NCBI GenBank assembly: GCA_005765155.1
Contig: VCCP01000004.1
Coordinates: forward strand, 1,302,001 to 1,366,000
Reading direction: 5' to 3'
Source: Zelopaecilomyces penicillatus
Lineage: Eukaryota > Ascomycota > Sordariomycetes > Hypocreales > Pseudodiploosporaceae
Length of the DNA stretch: 64,000 bases
In this document: positions 44,355 through 56,592 of the stretch, piece after piece
Layout of the letters: every line of letters starts with the position of its first letter
How positions within the stretch are numbered: the first letter of the stretch is position 1
The notes under the pieces: generated by a model
Told to the model about the DNA's origin: nothing
The model's database searches: none
What the model saw: the letters and a program-made list of their open reading frames with translations, nothing else
Program-made: the position numbers and the translations under genes

Positions 44355-46626
44355 ACAGTCGCGCACAACAGCATTATTGGCCTTGCTACTACAATACCGA
44401 AACCATGTATAATCGCCTCAAACTATGTCTAGTCAAAACATGTCAACTACAAGGAATTAGTTATCTTCTTTGTGTGTGTGCAACTACAACTACACCCCCG
44501 TGTGTCTTTACCAACAAAAATACCGTTGGCATAACAAAGAATGAATGAAAAGCCACATACATAAGTCGATCTATTAACAACAGGGATCTCGTCCCATCCC
44601 GCCTTGCCGAGCCAAGTTCAACTGCCCCCCCATTCATCTCATGGGAGGTCTTGGCCATAGAAACAACGTTCACTGTACTCTATACATCATCACCGTCGCT
44701 GTAGGTCGTATGTGCGTTTTCCGTTTCTTCCCCTCCTCGGCAAATAGACTTCACGTGCGTCACCACTCTCTTCTTTTTCCGCCTTCTTTCCGCATTGCAG
44801 CAGGGATGCATGCCAAAGGAGGGTAGAATGGGACATGGGAGGGGTTTCTTTCTGATCCGGGATGCGCCAACTTCTCTACCTTGCCTTGCCTGCATTGTGT
44901 TCCATTGGGTTTCCTATTTGGGGAGGGAGATGGAGAAAAAAGAGAAAGACAAGGGAGGCAGGCATTGCAGTGCCTGTGGTGGATCGGCGGGTTGGTTTAT
45001 TAATTGCATATGTATGCAATGATAATGCTGGATGCGAGTGTGCTATAGGCAACTCGTGTTGAGTAAGGCAGATCCAATGTACGATGGGTTATCTGCTTTT
45101 GTGTGTGTGATGGACATGCATGCGTGACATGGGCTTGAGTGGTTGCAGATAGCTTCATGCCTTTTTGGTCTCATGGTGCTTGAGGGGCTGCACGTATATC
45201 GTATACGTAGTTACCGAGCATGTGGACACAGAAATATAATTATGAATCTTGAATATAGTTGCATTTGTTGCGACACCCAAAGGGGGTGGGGATTCGTTGG
45301 TGAAGACGTGACTGGAATGGGCCACACTGGGCTGTCTCGTTTTCTAGAAACAAGGCTGTGTGATTCTTTTCTTACCGACCCTACAAAATAAGAAGGTGGA
45401 AATAACAAACCCCCCCCCCCCCCTGTTATATGCTCTTCCTTTCGTCCGCCAACACCAATCATTCCACCAGCAATTCCTCAAGCTATAGCTGTCGGGAGAA
45501 GACACACAAACCCTCTATCAACAACGGTCCTATCTTTTCCTCTTCTCAAAGAGCTAAGACAAACCCTGTCAGCCAAACTGGTCATCTACACATCCTATCG
45601 CGAGAGAACTTATGCAACGCACTGTCCCATTGATGTGATGTGATCACACCTATCCTTGACCGTCTCTAAGAGGATTTAAGGTTTTTTCTAGGGGTACATC
45701 CGAGCCTTGCTGCATATTAGTACAAGCACTTGAATGAAGTTGGTTTGGGTTGAGCGACTTGATAGCTGCTTGGGTGTATGCTCACGAAAAGGGATGCGTG
45801 ATATTTGTGATTGGGCGGGCTGAAGGTTTGGGCTGCGTCGAAGAGATGCCAGGTCTTAGTATATCCTACCATTGAACGTGTAGCAGAGCAATTAATGGGA
45901 ATTACGTCAATGTAACCCTTGGTAAAATTAACTACACATAGTTTCAAGCACAATCTATATGCCGGTTTGACTTGGATGTTTCACCAACATTGGCGCAATT
46001 GTTTATCATTATTGTGGACCCTAAATATATATATCACGTCCCCATCAAATAGACAATGAGGTTGATATTATATAGACAACATCTATAATAACCCTACTTA
46101 TACCAACAATCTAACCTCGTATCCATTGGGCTAAAGTGGGTAAAGTATATTCAGCAGTCCCAGTTCTTTCTTCACTCCCATACATGCTAATGTACAGTTA
46201 AAGTAAGCTCCATGTTTCTTTCATACATCTGATGCCGGGAGAATATGGCTATCGTACAATTCAGGGCACGCACCCCAGTCCACTACAATGCTTGCTTGTG
46301 ACACCGGTAATGGAGCTGAACAACGCCATGGCAAGTCAATAAGACAGCCGGTGCAGATCTCTGCAGATTTAGTGCCTGATAACACTTATGCTCTGTATCA
46401 AGTAGTATTGCAGTGTATGATCGATCATTCCATTAGTTTGAAGGACGGGTGTGCCAGTAGCAATCTGTAGAGCAGTAGCAATACGCCAAAAGCACAAATC
46501 ACCGCATAATGGCAGCCTCATTGATTCCAGAGAGCGGATTCATCCACCAAAAAAGGTTGGTGGCGATATGTAAATGTCTGCGATCGCAGTGACTATACTT
46601 GTAGTCGTAGTGACTCATAGCACATC

Positions 46627-47802
46627 CTAGGTCGACTTAACTGCCGCCGCCCTCTTGGCAATCTTCTGTTTGAGCGCGTCCCAGACCCAGCCCTCGACTA
46701 GGCTCTTGGTCTTCTTCTGAAAGCGGACCTTGCGCTCCACCCTCGCATCTTGAATGCAGAACTTGCGCACGGCGCGGAACATGAACCACCGGCGCTGCGC
46801 GTCCTCAGCTGCAGTGTCGGCGCGGACGTAGTTGATGACACCAAAGCGCTGCCGCGCCGGGCGGAGGAGGCCGGCCTGCGTGCTACTGTAGCGCGGCTTG
46901 GCAATGGCACTCATGGTGGTGATGGTGAGTCCCGTGGATGGCGGCACGGTGAGCATGAAGCGCTCGAGGGCGGCGCGCGAGACGCGGGCGGCAGCGGGGA
47001 GGTGCATGTGGATGTGGGTGACGAAGGGGGAGGTGGTGTATGCGAGGAAAAGGAGAGGGATGATGCCGCAGAGGGCGACTGAAGAATATGGGGGTAAGAT
47101 GGTTAGCAAAGAGGTTCTCTTCGGGATCAGATATGTTCAGGTAGATGACGCTTAGATGGAACAACTCAGATGGGATGGGATGAGATGAGATGAGATGACA
47201 ACATACCTCCAGCCGTTTCTAGTTCCGGCTTCCCGGCTTTGATATAGCCCGGCACCACGATGAAGCAGAAAAAGGCCCCGAGAAAAAGACTCGTCACCTT
47301 GAGCATAGCCAGGAACGTTATCCTCCCCGTTCCGGCATGGTATATCAGCAACTTCTCAGGCAGTTCTAGACGACAGGTCAGCTGCAATTTGTTCGTTCCA
47401 TGTTCTCACCACCCCAAATACCCCCACTTGAGGATGAAAAACTTCAAAGAGGGCTTGAGTTGTGTACTCACCATACTGCTTCTCACTATCCGCCGCCGCC
47501 TTTGCTTGTCGCTTAAGTTGCTCTCCAGCTCGTGGTAGACCAGCGAGTTTTGCTGCCGCTTGAGCAGCAGGAGATGAAGGGGAAGGAGAGTTAGGAGAAT
47601 GCGAGGGTTTGGTTCTTTGAACGGCGTAGAACCGGAATTGAAACAGAGGCAATGTCTTGTTCAATAATGGCTGCTGTGGAGCTGGTGGCTGCGACCGGTG
47701 TCGTAGTAGGATTGATGACGATGACCACTCAGGTATGTAAGATGGTGATGTGCAGACAGCCCTCGTCAAGGCTCGAGGGCCCATGGATCTGAGAAGGAGC
47801 AT
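46627..47802 (-). CDS. Predicted mitochondrial membrane protein, uncharacterised (3 exons)
   Basis: On the - strand, exons 47802-47472, 47365-47207 and 47078-46627 join to 313 residues. The first 110 residues are rich in Arg, Ser, Pro and Ala with few acidic residues (MLLLRSMGPRALTRAVC...), as in a mitochondrial presequence. Two hydrophobic segments follow, FLAMLKVTSLFLGAFFCFIVVPGY and VALCGIIPLLFLAYTTSPFVTHIHM, forming a hairpin like that of small mitochondrial TMEM70/TMEM186-type assembly factors. The resemblance is in topology only and I cannot confirm the family. The tail (about 210-313) is basic and soluble and contains FGVINYVRAD and FRAVRKFCIQDARVERK. Introns are 106 and 128 nt, with donors GTGAGT and GTATGT. 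Intron 2 contains a GATGA repeat beside its donor. Confidence 0.78.
47169..47198 (-). repeat. GATGA/GATGG pentanucleotide repeat in an intron
   Basis: Tandem GATGG then GATGA units (as read on the + strand) start a few bases inside intron 2 of the - strand membrane-protein gene, next to its donor. Length change here could affect splicing. Confidence 0.8.
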
Positions 47803-49291
47803 GCCGAGCAGGCAGCTGTGTTGTATTTGTGCTGTGAAAGTCTAGACTCGATGAACATGGGTAGATGGTTGAGCTGGTAGTGTTGAAGCTGGCCACTTGG
47901 AGCTAGAATATCATCATCATTGACTTTTGTTAGAAAAAGTTGGTTGAGGTTGCTCAGAACGCGGTGATTAGAGACGCGATGGAGCTTCGTTATTGGTTGG
48001 TTGTCTGTCTTGAGGCCCTAAGCTATAGCGCACCCAGAGCCTGTAAGTTTCCAAGGCTTTATCGCTAACCTATAGTTTGCACTCTGAGATGTTTGCATTT
48101 TTGACATCTTTGGCTCTGGAAATCTTTATCGTATTAATAGAAATATTAGTAATGATCAATTGGTTTTATGCTTGTCTTCTATAAAATTACACCATTTTCT
48201 TATTTTAAATGCAATTCAAACATCTATTAATACAACAGATCAAACATGATGTTGCCTGCCACCTAGATGCTCCTACAATCACACTTACACTCACACACAT
48301 ATTTTGGAAGATGATATGATTGAAATAAAACACTAGTTTGAAGCTGCGGTATTGCTGTTGTTTTTGCTTTAATCATTTTGCTTATTACTTTAATGTAGGC
48401 ACCATTGTTTTGTTGTCATGATTCGGCTCTGACCTTGCACTTATTTTATTTTATTTCCAAAAACGTTCACATCACCAGACTGGGCTCTATTTGTATGCAG
48501 ATCCAGCGAAGAACCCGAATCACTTCTTTACTTTGTGATCTTTGAATTTCTTGAAGTCTGTTGATTATAACCATTGAACTTTGAAAAATTGAGAACCATT
48601 AAGTCTGACGATATAGAGACATACGGGCTTCAAGGCGAAGACACAGGGGTAACATGTTCCATATAGCAATAAGGATTGATCTAGTCAACAGTTAGTTTAT
48701 TGACCCAAAAATCTTCTGGATCATTCACTTGACATGAAAAATAACGCTACATCAGTTGAAGTGTTTGTATTGAAAGTGATTAGGTGCCCAAGGATATCGC
48801 ATGTCCCTCAAGTTCAAACAGAGTGAAGCAGTTGGTCTTTTTCGCTGACTTGGTTATCTGGTCAACTACCGCCATAACCTGCTAAATATATTGAATCTGG
48901 GTTTGATATAGGAGTTGGGTCATAAAACTGAAAATGGCCCAGAGGGGATAAATGCAACGAATGAAAGAACCCTTTGTTTGTTATTTCTCATAACGTCAAG
49001 CTGACATAGGATGTAAGTGCTGTCAATATCAGGGAAAGCATGCTCGTGCTGCGTGCATATAAATGACACTATCTCGAATTGCAACAGCACCTTTAATAAT
49101 ATACATAAGTCTAGCCTGTGCTTTTGATATATATCTGTACACTTTAGTTCTCGAAGGCTGTTCATTAATATACTGTCTTGGTGGCGTGTAAAGAAAAGTT
49201 TCATGTTCTTTCTAAGATGTTCTTTCTAAGATGGCACCTTGAATAATTCAGCGGCCAGGCAGATTCAATTAATTTGATTCCTCTTCATTCT
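47803..49291. other. AT-rich intergenic region
   Basis: The first 250 bp are ordinary promoter-like sequence for the - strand membrane-protein gene. From about 48080 to 49270 the sequence is markedly AT-rich, with many TA steps and no sensible coding frame. It could be a RIP-mutated relic or just a long AT-rich flank. Confidence 0.5.
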
Positions 49292-49942
49292 TTAGACAAC
49301 ATTCTTGTTCAACCACTCCGTCCACTGGTCCAAAGTCCAACCAGAGCTCACATCCTGAACAACACCATTAAACACCAGCGTCGGTGTGACGTGCACACCA
49401 ACCAGTCGGTTCATCTTGGTAACCAACTTCAAGTCATTCGTCACCTCATTACCAACATTCAGCGATCCATCCTGCGCTGCTTTATCCGGTATGGCGAGCA
49501 GCCCATATACCTGCTCCTCATCCACGCCAACCTTGGCAGCGACCTTGGCGAGTCGACGGTAGGTCTGATTGCGCGTCTCATTGACGACACTGACATCAAA
49601 AAACTCCTTTTGCACCGCAAACAGCTCCGTGCTAAAGGCCCAGAACTTGTCCGGAGAGAGACGCAGAATGGCCAGCCCAGCCTCGTGGGTCAGCGTCGAC
49701 GAAGGGTGCCATGGCTGGACCTGCTGGCGGAAAACGACGGAGAGGTTGGATGCCCACGCTGAGTTCTCGCGGATGGCGGGGAAGACGGCGGTGTTGAGGG
49801 TGTTGAAGATTTTGGCAGAGAAGGGACACACGTAGTCGACGTAGAGCTCAAGTGTATGTGTGGTGTGAGGCACAGATGAGGCGGTTGAAGGTGGGTTGGC
49901 GAAGACGAGCTTATGGCCAGCGAATTTGGGTGGGACGGCCAT
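49292..49942 (-). CDS. DsbA-like thioredoxin-fold protein
   Basis: A single-exon 216-residue protein on the - strand, starting at ATG 49942. After a short lead (MAVPPKFAGHKLVF) it enters a thioredoxin fold: TLELYVDYVCPFSAKIFNTL, with a CPFS active-site-like motif in place of CxxC, then a helical insertion (residues about 85-160), and the cis-Pro loop VHVTPTLVFNGVV near the C terminus. This is the DsbA/FrnE-like or Thioredoxin_4 architecture. With one active-site Cys it is more likely a reductase- or glutathione-transferase-like protein, or a chaperone, than a dithiol oxidase. There is no signal peptide, so it is probably cytosolic. Substrate unknown. Confidence 0.85.
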   Translation of the reverse strand: MAVPPKFAGHKLVFANPPSTASSVPHTTHTLELYVDYVCPFSAKIFNTLNTAVFPAIRENSAWASNLSVVFRQQVQPWHPSSTLTHEAGLAILRLSPDKFWAFSTELFAVQKEFFDVSVVNETRNQTYRRLAKVAAKVGVDEEQVYGLLAIPDKAAQDGSLNVGNEVTNDLKLVTKMNRLVGVHVTPTLVFNGVVQDVSSGWTLDQWTEWLNKNVV

Positions 49943-50873
49943 TTTGGAGGAGGGATGGACTTGGTGTTGATGAGAGCGGGTGAGACTGAATTGATGGAGT
50001 CAGAGTGACGATGAAGAAGATGATGATAAGAATAGTAACTTTCCTGATGGAAGCGTTCGAAATATTTTGGCAACGGGCATTCAATGGATGATGTACTACT
50101 TATATTTGTTCAGTACAAGTATTGACGATGATGAGCTTTATGATGAATCATCATCCCACCAAGAGAGCTTCCAAATGGCGGGGTTCTGAGGAGCCGAGGC
50201 TTTGATAGGCTGTCATCAATCGCGCGATGACAAGTCTAGACGGCGTGCTGCGCTTTGCATCATTCGCTGACAGGTACTCAAAGCAGTCAGCAATGCAGTA
50301 CAATTCGTAAGCTTTTTTCTTTCTTTTCTCTACTTGTTGTCACCACTTGTTTCTTTTTTCTCAATCAACGGGGTCTTGACCTTTACATCTAACCGCCACC
50401 GAAAATGAACTCAACGGACAAGCTCAACTCCCGAAGGCCCGAACTGTCCTGACGTAAAAGGCTAATTACTGATGAATTAACGCCGTTTGAATTCTCCGTT
50501 ATGTGGAGCTTCTCTATTTTTGCTTTCAATTAATGCTGTTGCTTTGAAATATTTGGCTAGGATTTGTTTGAAAAGATAAACTCCGTGGGATGGCTTGATG
50601 GGAAAAACTCCGAAGGGGTTTTTCTTGTATAAAAGTTTCGGGGCAAGTTTGCCGCTGCGTTTAATAATATGCAGCCGCATGTGCCGCTGGAGAATGGCCT
50701 GGACCCCAACACAATACGATGTCGTGTTCTACACATGGAAACCCGTTTTTAAGTTGGCATAATTTATCTTTTTTTTGACATGGAAACTTTTGTCCTCGGC
50801 AGTGATGCGTTGAGTTTTGGCTTCTGAAAACCATGGGTAGTGGTGCTTTCGCCCAGCTTTTATGATCACGCCT
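49943..50873. other. Intergenic, no supported gene
   Basis: Promoter of the DsbA-like gene on the left and 3' flank of the kinase-like gene on the right. Only short open frames. Confidence 0.5.
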
Positions 50874-51790
50874 TCATTCCGGCAGACCTTCGTCATACAA
50901 ATCATTCCAGTGCATGATATCCTGCAGCTCCTCCTCGCTCAGGTTGGCGTTCACGAAAGACTCTCTCTGAGGAGTCCTGATTCTACGATGAATCTCCCCA
51001 GCCGTCTTCCAACCGATAAAGCCTGCCATTTCCCAATCAATAAGGCCCACGATCCGGTCTTTGTCGACGATGCAGTTTGAAGTTGTAAAGTCGTTGTGCA
51101 TGAAGCTTATATCTAGGTCGTCGGCGTTGTGTGTTTTTGAGAAGAGGATTTCCGCTTCTAGTGGGTTGATACGGCCGTTGTTGAGAATAAAGGGGTCGGA
51201 AACAACATGACTCCGTGACTGAAGCGAACTGCTGGTGGTGGTCATGCTGGGCTTGATGGTATGTAGTTGGCGGAGGATTTCACGGGCTTGTGCTTTGAAT
51301 GAATCCTTTTGGGCTTGAGATAGATACGGCCATGCAACAGTCAAGGCAACACCGGGGATCCTTTCCTGGAAGAGGACTTGGCGACCATTGATCTGTGATG
51401 AGAAATTTATAATCAACACATGTAGAAAAGTCAGGAGTAACACTTTCTTACCTTGCCAGCAAAATAGATATCCGGCGTCTTCACATCCGTCAATACGCTC
51501 CTCGCAAGTCTTATGGCTTGAACTTCGTTGGCATCAGCATACGAGTAGTCCTTCTCAACAGGCTGGCTTTCAAAATCTTTCTTGAAATCGCTCTCGTCCT
51601 CGCCGTGAAGATGACTCGACTTGACAATGATACTATCGAGGGCAAACACATCGCGACCACCACCACGGGCAGGGTATATTCTGTTCCATTCGTCGCAAAG
51701 GCCAAGCATGAGTTCCCAGTAATACAGGGACTCTGGGGTATGGGAATTGACGTGTTGAGGGTCGACGCAGATCTCATCCTCCTCAGGCAT
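50874..51790 (-). CDS. APH-type kinase-like protein (2 exons)
   Basis: On the - strand, exons 51790-51452 and 51392-50874 join to about 285 residues. Features of the aminoglycoside phosphotransferase/choline kinase-like superfamily are visible: a probable ATP-binding Lys in SIIVKSSHLH (about residue 53), the hinge-like VLFQERIPG just after the splice site, the catalytic loop HNDFTTSNCIVD (H-x-D-x4-N, the Brenner motif), and a metal-binding IDWEMAGFIG. Substrate unknown; many fungal paralogues exist. The intron is 59 nt (GTAAGA..CACAG, phase 0). The coding frame is open back to about 51842 without an ATG. An ATG at 51867 (MDPYNADPDEIPP) lies in another frame. I used the first in-frame ATG, 51790; a frameshift or a missed small exon upstream is possible. 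Confidence 0.75.
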
Positions 51791-51867
51791 GTAACGGCCG
51801 AAACCTGGCACGTCCGCGTACCGATCAGTGGAGGTATCTCGTCTGGATCAGCATTGTAAGGGTCCAT

Positions 51868-54494
51868 TATGATGATTGAAGATTAGGCGAGAGATGTTAG
51901 ATGAAAAAAATTCGAACCCTGAGATTTATGTATCATAAATATTGTCTGATTTCATGTAGAGCCCGGTTGCTGCCTATGATAAAAAACTGAAACTCCTAAT
52001 TGTTATTGGGAGCAAGTTAAACCCCACCTTGCCCATACTACTTCTCAAGATAATGACAATTTACATCGTCAGTGCCAACCTCCAGCGAAAGCCAATTAAC
52101 CCCAAACATCCTTAATAACCTCAAAAATACACCTATAATATTTATTATAATCTAGAAAGAGATGCAGTTATCGTCTAGATTTTATTAGATTATTGCCGTA
52201 ATGTGTTGTGGATTATTCAAAGAGCCTTTTAAGGCTCAATAATATCCAAGTTGGCACGCAATTGGCGGTGTAAACTGGCTTCCCTTATCTCTGGACTTAA
52301 CAGCCAGGTGCCTGTCACTGTGTTAATTTAGCACACTTAGCGGGCTTCTCCCTAAAAACAACACCTAGAAGTCAGAGGCAGCTTCAAGACTAGATCTGTC
52401 CCGCATGGCCCAAAACGCGGCAATAGTTGGGCAAAAAAAAGCGGCAAAATTAAAACATACAACAGCCGGTGTTCGCTGGTCGTCACCGACCCAACTACTA
52501 ATCTGCCGGTTAATGGTTTGTCTATGGGAGAGCGGACGGGATCCCGAATTCTCCATTACCTATGGTCGTATGTGAAGGAGAACGACTGTAATTGGACTTA
52601 TATAGAGATGTGTGTTTCTGGTTTTTGTGCCTGTGGTGAGGAAGTTTAGGCAGTGGAAAGAATGACAACTGACTGGCCTGCAGGCTGCTTGACAGCACTG
52701 TGTAAGTTGTGCAACTTGCCCGCGCTTACTTTTGTATTGTTTCTGCTCGTCTCCTTTGATTCATCATCATTAAAGTTCAGCTTGTGAGATGGACCAACGC
52801 ATTTCTAATTAGAATTAAAAAAAGGCTCGCATGCGCCAAGAGGAATATTAGGACATTTTAGATGTAATGTCATGAGGGGCAGGCATTGGTTACTGAGACT
52901 TTCTTTGCCGGTGAAGGTCTTGCTGTGACAATCTTACGTTAGCCCTGGAGACATCGAGGGAACGAGGAACGGCTAGACGGCAGGATATATAGGTACAAGC
53001 AATTAAACAGGAGTTTGATGCAACATGGCCTCGTGAAGACTGGGTTCCGACATTGAATTGTAACTTTATGTTGTTAGTGAGATGTGATTGTAACAGATGG
53101 AGTGATAAACGACAAACCTGATCATTCCATGAGTCAAGTGATCCGCATATGTCTAGACCCTCTCGCCATGGCCGTCATAAAAGCATAAACTTAGTGACTT
53201 AGGAAACCCCCTTCCTTGACTTGGCCCTTGCAATGATTTACACGGTGAGGGTTGGTATTAAGTTTGCTGATAACCAAGCAACAGCGGGCATGATTAGAGC
53301 ATCGACAGAACTACAAGCATCACTTAGTTTTACAGTAGGACACTCTGGGAATAGGATCAAAGCTCCCGTTTACCATCGTTCTATTGTCTACCTAGTGCAA
53401 CTTGTGAGAGGTTCACCAGTTATGCTTAATTCCTGTCGCCCCCAGCCAGCCTCTGATCCAGCTGGGTGCCATGTGCCATGTGCCAGGTGTCCATTTGGGC
53501 GCCACCCCGCAAAACCCACAGCCCTAGAACGCCCCAAAGCCTGGAACAGCATCCCCGATCCCAGCGATCGAGTTCATCCCAACCCAACCCATCCATCCAA
53601 ACAGTATCGTCTCTACTCTGCATGCATCCATCCCGTGCATTCCTCCAACGTTGTAAATCACACTCACCGTCTTCTCTTTGCTTTTCCCACCATGTTGCTA
53701 CTTGCTGCTTCTGCTTCTGCCCCCAACTAAAGCCAGCCCACCGCCTCTCTTTCTCTCTTCCCGTCTCTCCCAGTTTCTCTCCATGCTGCAAGCCAAGACC
53801 CAGTAAGACGACAACGATGATGGCTACTACCGCCTGGCTAACTGCTGATGCCGACCAATCCATGCAATGGCACGACTGACACAGCCACTAAAAAGGGGAC
53901 CCCAAGCCGGAATGAGGCCCAGCCGCGCCCGCCGTCGGGTGTTTGCGGATCCGGTGGGGGCTGGCCGTGATGCAGCTTCTCTGGGAATTCGATCCGGCAT
54001 GTCTCAGCTTTTGAAGGCACAGGTGTGTTTCCCGAGACAAAGGTACATCTTGAGACAGCGAGCTGCAAAACATTCATTGTCTGTTTGCTCTCCCCTTTTC
54101 CCCTTTTTAAATAATCCTCTCTTTCTTTGATCTAATCTTATCTGGCAGATCATTCCCCATCAGTATCTTCAAAGTCAAAGTTCCAGTCTTCCCGTCCGTC
54201 AGCCAGTGGATACGAGGAAGCGGGTCAGCCAAGACGAAACTCAAGGTACCTTGATAGTATAACTTGGGTGGCAGGAAACCCAAAAAAGGAACAAACCACC
54301 GCCATCCAAATAGGCTTGGCACAGTGAGAACGCGATTCTCGAATTGCCGCCTCCACAGATCAGAGACGAACTCGGATCTTACACCACAACACAACACAAC
54401 TCGCACACACACATTTTCGCATACTCCTACACACACATCATCTCCATGCACATAGATTGATCATAACACACGCACGTCCAACACTACACTCACC
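51868..54494. other. Intergenic, 2.6 kb, between divergent genes
   Basis: Promoter regions of the kinase-like gene (-) and the ZIP transporter (+). The part at about 51890-52260 is AT-rich with many TA steps. The approach to the ZIP gene (54370-54440) has ACAC-rich sequence typical of a leader. No gene is supported. Confidence 0.5.
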
Positions 54495-56592
54495 ATGATT
54501 TGCCTCTCCAAAGCCGACGAAAAGTCCTTCCGGCACCTTTCGTTCAATCAGAGCCCAGCCGCTTTGGCCGCTAAACACACCACTCGCCAGGATCTCAACG
54601 GCATCTCTAACCTCAGGGAGCACGTCGAATCCTGCCAGGACGCCGGCGATGGTAATGGCGATGGCGACGGGTCTTTTGGTGCCATGGCGTCGGATGGGAG
54701 GGCTGCCCGTGAGGCTCAAGCACCGAGGACCGAGAAGTCGGATCCGGGTACGGGACGGTGGTCCCAAGGTACGTTTTTTTCTGGGGGAGGAGTCAATCAA
54801 CCCGGCGACACACAATTCATTCAATTCAAACCCCCGAACTCATTTGTCTCATGAAGCCTTTGCGGCAGAGTAGCACTGGGCACTTACGAGTTCCACAATC
54901 CACATTCACGCACCAGAACACTGCATGAACCACAATCACTAACAATGTCTCAGGGCCATCCTCGTGTCTTAAGGCGGCTGCTGGCGGTGATGGCCAGCGC
55001 TGTATCTTCAGGACACCCTCCTCTAAGCTCTTTTCGAGCATCTTGAGCTGGGCAACCTGGATTGCGTCTGTTTTAGTTGTATCCTTTTTACTTTCTCACT
55101 CCGGCGCCAATAGTCTTTGGGTCCTTTTCCCGTCTTCCGGTTCACCCTCATCTATTTCTTCTCCTCTTCCTGGCCAGGTCAAGGTCCCAGCATCGCCATC
55201 GTCTCCCGCGTTCGCCACCGCTGATTTGGTCACTCGCAATGCTGCCTCTACCCCCTTCCAGCTCTCGAAACGGTCGACATGCGAGTCCGGCGGCGTTAAC
55301 AAGGATGACTACAACACCCCATTGCACGCCGGCGCTCTTTTCATTGTCTGGTTCGTCTCAACTCTAGGCTGTGCGTTTCCCATCATGGCCACCAAGCTCC
55401 CAGGGCTCCGGATCCCTCGCCGCTTCTTCTTCGCCGTCCGTCATTTCGGTACTGGAGTCCTAATTGCTACCGCCTTCGTCCATCTACTACCCACAGCGTT
55501 CATCTCACTCGGAGACCCGTGTCTGTCTAGCTTTTGGAACAAGGACTATCCGGCCATGCCTGGCGCTATTGCCCTGGCTGCCATCTTTCTCGTCACGGTG
55601 ATTGAAATGGTCTTCCACCCGTCGCGACACATGCCTCCTGCGCCTGAGGTATCGGAATCCGGCGGCAAGCCACAGAAACAAGTTACCAGTGTGCCTCGCA
55701 CCTCCTGTGGCCATATGATGGTTTCTATCCGCACCAAAGGCGAAACTCTCCGCGGTAGGGCTACCAGCATCGGCCAGGGGCTGTCACAGTTGAGCGAGAA
55801 CCCCAACGACCAGGTCGAGCCCCGGACCGACGAGGATGAGGCAGGCACCGATAGCCGTCCCAAGTCACTTTCCGTCGAGAGCACCGAGGAATCTATCGAG
55901 CCCCATACCTTGTCAGCAGACCAGAAGCGCCGCAAGGAGCGTCTTCAATGTATTCTCCTGGAGATGGGAATTCTCTTTCACAGCATTTTCATTGGTATGG
56001 CGCTTAGCGTATCCATTGGAACTGACTTTATTGTCTTGCTCATAGCCATTGTCTTTCATCGTATGCTTAGGAATATCTATTGCCTCTCCCATGCCAATGC
56101 TTGACACGTCTCTAACTTAATTGCAGAAACCTTTGAAGGATTGGCCCTAGGATCGAGAATCGCGGCCATTGACTGGGCCGACAAAAAGTGGCAGCCATGG
56201 ATCATGGCTCTGGCATATGGTTGCACGTAAGCGCCCTTACCTCCTTTCTTTTCTCCTACACAAACTCCCTCACCTCAGTACGCCAACCTCATATTCCATC
56301 AAACCTAACAACATACTTACACATACTTTATAGAACCCCAATTGGTCAAGCTATCGGCCTCGCAACCCACACTCTGTATAGTCCCAACTCCGAAATCGGC
56401 CTCATCGTCGTTGGCGTCATGAACGCCGTCTCTGCCGGTCTACTTACCTTTGCTTCCCTGGTCGAGCTGCTCTCCGAAGATTTCCTTAGTGACGAGAGCT
56501 GGCGTTACCTCCGGGGAAAGCAGCGCGTCATTGCCTGTTTCCTCGTCTTCGGCGGCGCGTTTTTCATGAGCCTTGTTGGAGCATGGGCCTAA
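54495..56592 (+). CDS. ZIP-family metal (zinc/iron) transporter (4 exons)
   Basis: Exons 54495-54768, 54954-56060, 56127-56226 and 56334-56592 join to 579 residues. Residues 1-120 are a hydrophilic leader, then a possible signal-anchor (ATWIASVLVVSFLLSH). The ZIP core starts at about 205 (HAGALFIVWFVSTLGCAFPIM) with HFGTGVLIATAFVHLLPTAF. A long variable cytosolic loop (about 290-390) separates the two halves. The signature metal-binding helix is FHQTFEGLALGSRIA (H-x3-E), reconstructed exactly across intron 2. The last helices are VGVMNAVSAGLLTFASLVELL and VIACFLVFGGAFFMSLVGAWA. ZIP proteins import zinc or iron into the cytosol from outside or from a compartment. Exon 1 is inferred from a clean GTACGT donor and in-phase CTCAG acceptor, so the start is less certain than the core. 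Confidence 0.88.

Larger units (their letters stand above)
41967..46626. other. Gene-poor 4.7 kb downstream of the zinc-cluster factor
   Basis: No convincing gene. Simple sequence is abundant: (AC)n at 43204-43221, T-runs of 15 and 20 at 43704-43718 and 43787-43806, (GTTT)n at 44331-44354 and 14 C at 45410-45423. A near-perfect palindrome, CTCTCTTTAAAAGAGAG, lies at 42599-42615. The portion from about 45900 to 46250 is AT-rich. The two converging genes polyadenylate here. Confidence 0.5.

Noticed and set aside
53221..53879. Overlapping frames upstream of the ZIP gene
   Set aside because: Proline/serine-rich translations of CT-rich DNA in several frames, typical of promoter sequence.
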